Origin: Gammaproteobacteria bacterium
GTDB taxonomy: Bacteria; Pseudomonadota; Gammaproteobacteria; DSM-19610
Direction of reading: 5' to 3'
DNA: 38,768 bases
Assembly: GCA_011374975.1 (NCBI GenBank)
Contig: DRNU01000222.1
Location: forward strand, 1 to 38,768
The position numbers and the translations under genes were made by a program. Under the pieces are notes generated by a model. The model saw only the letters and a list, made by a program, of their open reading frames with translations. It was not told the origin of the DNA and did no database searches. Shown here in pieces: positions 36,537 through 38,768 of this stretch (the stretch's first letter is position 1; each line of letters starts with the position of its first letter).

Positions 36537-37755
36537 ACGGTTGTGAAGTCTCATTGTCTGAAGATAGGCGCCGGGCGTACAGGTTCGCGACCTGTTCCAG
36601 CAACTGCACGGCGAGGCGCGCCTTGGTGGTGCGCGGCAACAGGCGCTCGCCACCTTCCCACACCAGCAGCAGTTCATTGTCATCGGTTTCGAACCCCTGG
36701 CCGTCCCCGACCCGGTTCGCGGCGATCATATCCGCGCCCTTGTGCATGCGCTTCCTGCGTGCATTTTGCTCCAGCTGCTCGGTCTCGGCAGCAAAGCCGA
36801 TGCACAGCGGCCGCGGCGCGAGTGCCGCCACCGTGGCCAGGATATCCGTTGTCGGTTCCAGTTGCAGTGACAACGCCTCCGCCTGCTTCTTGATCTTCTG
36901 CTGCGCCGGCGCGGCCGGCCGGTAATCCGCTACCGCCGCCGTAGCGATAAAAATATCGCAATCATTGATGCGCGCCAGCACCGCATCGAGCATAGCCTGC
37001 GCCGACTCCACCTGCTCGCAGGCCACGCCGGCCGGTACCTCCAGCGCCACCGGGCCACTGACCAGTTCCACCCGGGCACCGGCTGCGCGCGCCGCTGCGG
37101 CAATCGCATAGCCCATTTTCCCGGAACTGCGGTTGCCGAGAAAACGCACCGGGTCGACAGCTTCACGCGTGGGTCCGGCCGTTATTACCAGCTTCACACC
37201 GGCCAGCAGGCCGCTGGCAAACGATTCGGCCAGCGCCTCCACCAGGGCTTCGGGCTCGCGCATGCGACCGGGGCCGACATCGCCACAGGCCTGCTCACCC
37301 GCATCAGGGCCGCACAGCTGCACCCCGCGCCCGGCCAGCCGTTGCACATTCTCCTGCGTGGCAGGATGCCGCCACATGGCCTGGTTCATGGCCGGCGCCA
37401 GCAGCAGCGGGGCCTCAGTGGCCAGACACACGGCGGCCAGCAGGTCATCGGCGCGCCCCTGCGCCAGCCGGGCCAGCGTATCGGCACTGGCCGGGGCAAC
37501 CAGGATACGGTCCGCCCAGCGCGCCAGATCTATATGGTCCATACCGCTGCGGTCATCCGACCAGCCGCACCAGACCGGCTCGCCGCTCAACGCCTGGAAA
37601 GTGCGCGCACCCACAAACTCAGTGGCCGCCCGGGTCATCACCACCCGCACCACGGCGCCCGCAGCACATAACTGGCGCACCAGCTCGGCACTCTTGTAGG
37701 CGGCAATACCCCCCGACACGCCCAGCACAATCCGTTTTCCGGCCAAGACCTTCAT
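36517..37755 (-). CDS. coaBC: Bifunctional CoaBC (phosphopantothenoylcysteine synthetase/decarboxylase)
   Basis: This 412-residue two-domain protein carries out two steps of coenzyme A synthesis. The N-terminal flavin-dependent decarboxylase CoaC has [18 protein letters not shown], the active-site His in [18 protein letters not shown] and PAMNQAMW. The C-terminal synthetase CoaB has [40 protein letters not shown] and CIGFAAETE, and a late [13 protein letters not shown]. The ATG at 37755 gives the usual length. An open frame upstream runs antisense to radC and is rejected. It is the first gene of coaBC-dut-algC-argB and is divergent from radC. Confidence 0.96.
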   Translation of the reverse strand: MKVLAGKRIVLGVSGGIAAYKSAELVRQLCAAGAVVRVVMTRAATEFVGARTFQALSGEPVWCGWSDDRSGMDHIDLARWADRILVAPASADTLARLAQGRADDLLAAVCLATEAPLLLAPAMNQAMWRHPATQENVQRLAGRGVQLCGPDAGEQACGDVGPGRMREPEALVEALAESFASGLLAGVKLVITAGPTREAVDPVRFLGNRSSGKMGYAIAAAARAAGARVELVSGPVALEVPAGVACEQVESAQAMLDAVLARINDCDIFIATAAVADYRPAAPAQQKIKKQAEALSLQLEPTTDILATVAALAPRPLCIGFAAETEQLEQNARRKRMHKGADMIAANRVGDGQGFETDDNELLLVWEGGERLLPRTTKARLAVQLLEQVANLYARRLSSDNETSQPYAKHSA

Positions 37756-37828
37756 AACCGGCAGTGTACCAGAACCACCGCCACCGGAAAGGGCTGACTT
37801 TACAACAGCCTGCCGGGATACCATGATA

Positions 37829-37870
37829 GGCGCAGGGTGGCATAACCGGCGGACGGATCCGCCCTGCGCC
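37829..37870. repeat. Imperfect palindrome in the coaBC-radC divergent gap
   Basis: Arms 37829-37840 and 37859-37870 (GGCGCAGGGTGG and CCGCCCTGCGCC) pair at 11 of 12 positions, with the odd pair a possible G-U. The 18-base loop itself contains GGCGGACGGATCCG. It lies 37 bases before radC in a 151-base divergent gap. As both genes read away from it, it is not a terminator. It may be a repeat-family copy or an operator. Confidence 0.45.
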
Positions 37871-37906
37871 ACACGGGACCCACACTGGATCACAAGGAGG
37901 TGAACC

Positions 37907-38581
37907 ATGTCGATCAGCCATTGGCCGGCGTCCGAACGACCACGCGAAAAACTCCTGGCACTCGGCCCCGCCGCACTCTCCGACGCCGAACTGCTGGCCA
38001 TCTTTCTGCGCACCGGCACCCCCGGCATGAGCGCCGTGGAACTGGCCCGCGGCCTGGTCAGCAAATACGGCAGCCTGCGCGGTCTGCTACAGGCCGACCG
38101 CAAACACTTTTGCGCCACCCGCGGGCTGGGCGACGCCAAATACACCCAACTGCAGGCGGTACTGGAACTGGCCCGCCGCCACCTTGGCGAAAACCTGACA
38201 CGCGGCGATGCCCTCAAAAACCCCGCCGATACCCGGCGCTACCTGAGCGCAAGACTGCGCGACTACCCCCACGAAGTCTTCGCCTGCCTGTTCCTCGATA
38301 CCCGCCACCGCCTGATCTGCTACGAAGAACTGTTCCAGGGCACCATCGACGGCGCCAGCGTCCACCCGCGAGAAGTCCTGCGCCGCGCCCTGCTGCACAA
38401 CGCCGCCGCCGTCATCCTGGCCCACAACCACCCCTCCGGCGTGGCCGAACCCAGCGACGCCGACCGGCGCATCACCCGGCGCCTGAAAGACGCACTGGCG
38501 CTGGTCGATATCCGGGTTCTGGACCATATCGTTATTGGTGATCACACAACCATATCCTTCGCAGACCGGGGGTTGATGTAG
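37907..38581 (+). CDS. radC: RadC/YsdA-type JAB1/MPN-domain protein
   Basis: This 224-residue protein (E. coli RadC 222) starts with a helix-hairpin-helix region ([27 protein letters not shown]). It continues into a JAMM metalloprotease-like domain, whose metal motif is [14 protein letters not shown] with a Glu in the preceding [16 protein letters not shown] region. RadC was once linked to recombination repair, but that is not supported and its role is unknown; some family members aid transformation or plasmid biology. The ribosome binding site AAGGAGGTGAACC is an almost ideal match to 16S rRNA, the strongest in the window. Confidence 0.95.
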   Translation: MSISHWPASERPREKLLALGPAALSDAELLAIFLRTGTPGMSAVELARGLVSKYGSLRGLLQADRKHFCATRGLGDAKYTQLQAVLELARRHLGENLTRGDALKNPADTRRYLSARLRDYPHEVFACLFLDTRHRLICYEELFQGTIDGASVHPREVLRRALLHNAAAVILAHNHPSGVAEPSDADRRITRRLKDALALVDIRVLDHIVIGDHTTISFADRGLM

Positions 38582-38652
38582 GCATCACCGGGAATGCGAG
38601 GTCCTGGGCCTCCAGAATGTATAGTGACCCAATATTTTCGGATCGGGGCGGG

Positions 38653-38715
38653 GAGAGCCTTTCCTGCGCCTTGCGCCCCGCGCCTGAAGCCGATGAGATG
38701 GTCTCCTCCCCCTTC
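38653..38715. repeat. Second copy of the 25-nt core repeat with degraded arms (copy 2)
   Basis: Positions 38657-38690 match 31044-31077 at 33 of 34 bases, including the exact 25-base core 38666-38690. The flanks differ from copy 1. GGGGAGAGCC before the core can still pair, with two bulged bases, to GGTCTCCTCCCC after it. It lies downstream of radC in the 187-base end of the window, where I see no gene. Conserved core with different arms suggests a repeat family defined by its core. Confidence 0.7.
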
Positions 38716-38768
38716 TAATTCGGCGTCACGATGCGCCATGCTGGAGTTGTTACTAACCATCGAGTGAA

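Noticed and set aside
37756-38217. Upstream in-frame extension of coaBC
   Set aside because: It is antisense to radC, and CoaBC proteins begin at the [16 protein letters not shown] position.
38542-38760. 72-codon minus-strand open frame at the window end
   Set aside because: It runs across the repeat core with no ribosome binding site or recognisable domain.

Overview
The window is about 38.8 kb of dense, high-GC chromosome from a gammaproteobacterium. Gene content and order closely track the Pseudomonas aeruginosa region that runs from bioA/rsmE through chpC-chpA-pilK-pilG, gshB-tonB3-yqgE-ruvX-pyrR-pyrB-pyrC', pilU-pilT, proC and yggT. It also carries the crc/xthA-pyrE-argB-algC-dut-coaBC-radC block, joined on directly. 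Several local differences (apbE inserted, pyrK present, no yggS, no metX-metW, a dynamin-like GTPase gene added) suggest a gammaproteobacterium outside Pseudomonas, perhaps in the Chromatiales or a relative. That placement is inference from synteny and protein similarity recalled from memory. I saw no rRNA, tRNA, CRISPR, prophage or insertion sequence.

Layout. 1-880 (+): the 3' end of bioA, then rsmE. 892-12863 (-): a complete type IV pilus chemosensory (Pil-Chp) cluster transcribed pilG-pilH-pilI-pilJ-pilK-chpA-chpB-chpC. 13081-20651 (+): a tightly packed, mostly overlapping run of gshB, apbE, a TonB-type transducer, yqgE, ruvX, pyrR, pyrB, a metal-site-deficient pyrC' and a pyrK-like flavo-iron-sulfur gene. 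20820-22994 (-): the pilus retraction ATPases pilT-pilU. 23161-24864 (+): proC-yggT-yggU. 25037-27022 (+): a dynamin-like GTPase with a candidate FliA (sigma-28) promoter. 27156-27617 (+): a secreted DUF4426 protein. 27607-30282 (-): xthA (Crc-like), an AmpG-type permease and a SafE-type membrane protein. 30345-30986 (+): pyrE. 31137-31892 (-): a TauE-type permease. 31926-32588 (+): a DUF4124 protein. 32589-37755 (-): coaBC-dut-algC-argB. 37907-38581 (+): radC.

How the parts fit. PilG/PilH (response regulators), PilI/ChpC (CheW adaptors), PilJ (receptor), PilK/ChpB (methylation and demethylation) and ChpA (kinase) control twitching motility. PilT/PilU power pilus retraction, so sensing and output lie in one neighbourhood. 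Interleaved are pyrimidine synthesis (pyrR, pyrB, pyrC', pyrK, pyrE, dut), glutathione, proline, arginine and coenzyme A synthesis, and DNA repair (ruvX, xthA, radC).

The least explained elements are the dynamin-like gene with its FliA-type promoter, a repeat with a conserved 25-nt core in two intergenic regions (one copy flanked by a perfect 29-bp inverted repeat), the lone PyrK-like protein, and an exonuclease III that looks like Crc but keeps its catalytic residues.
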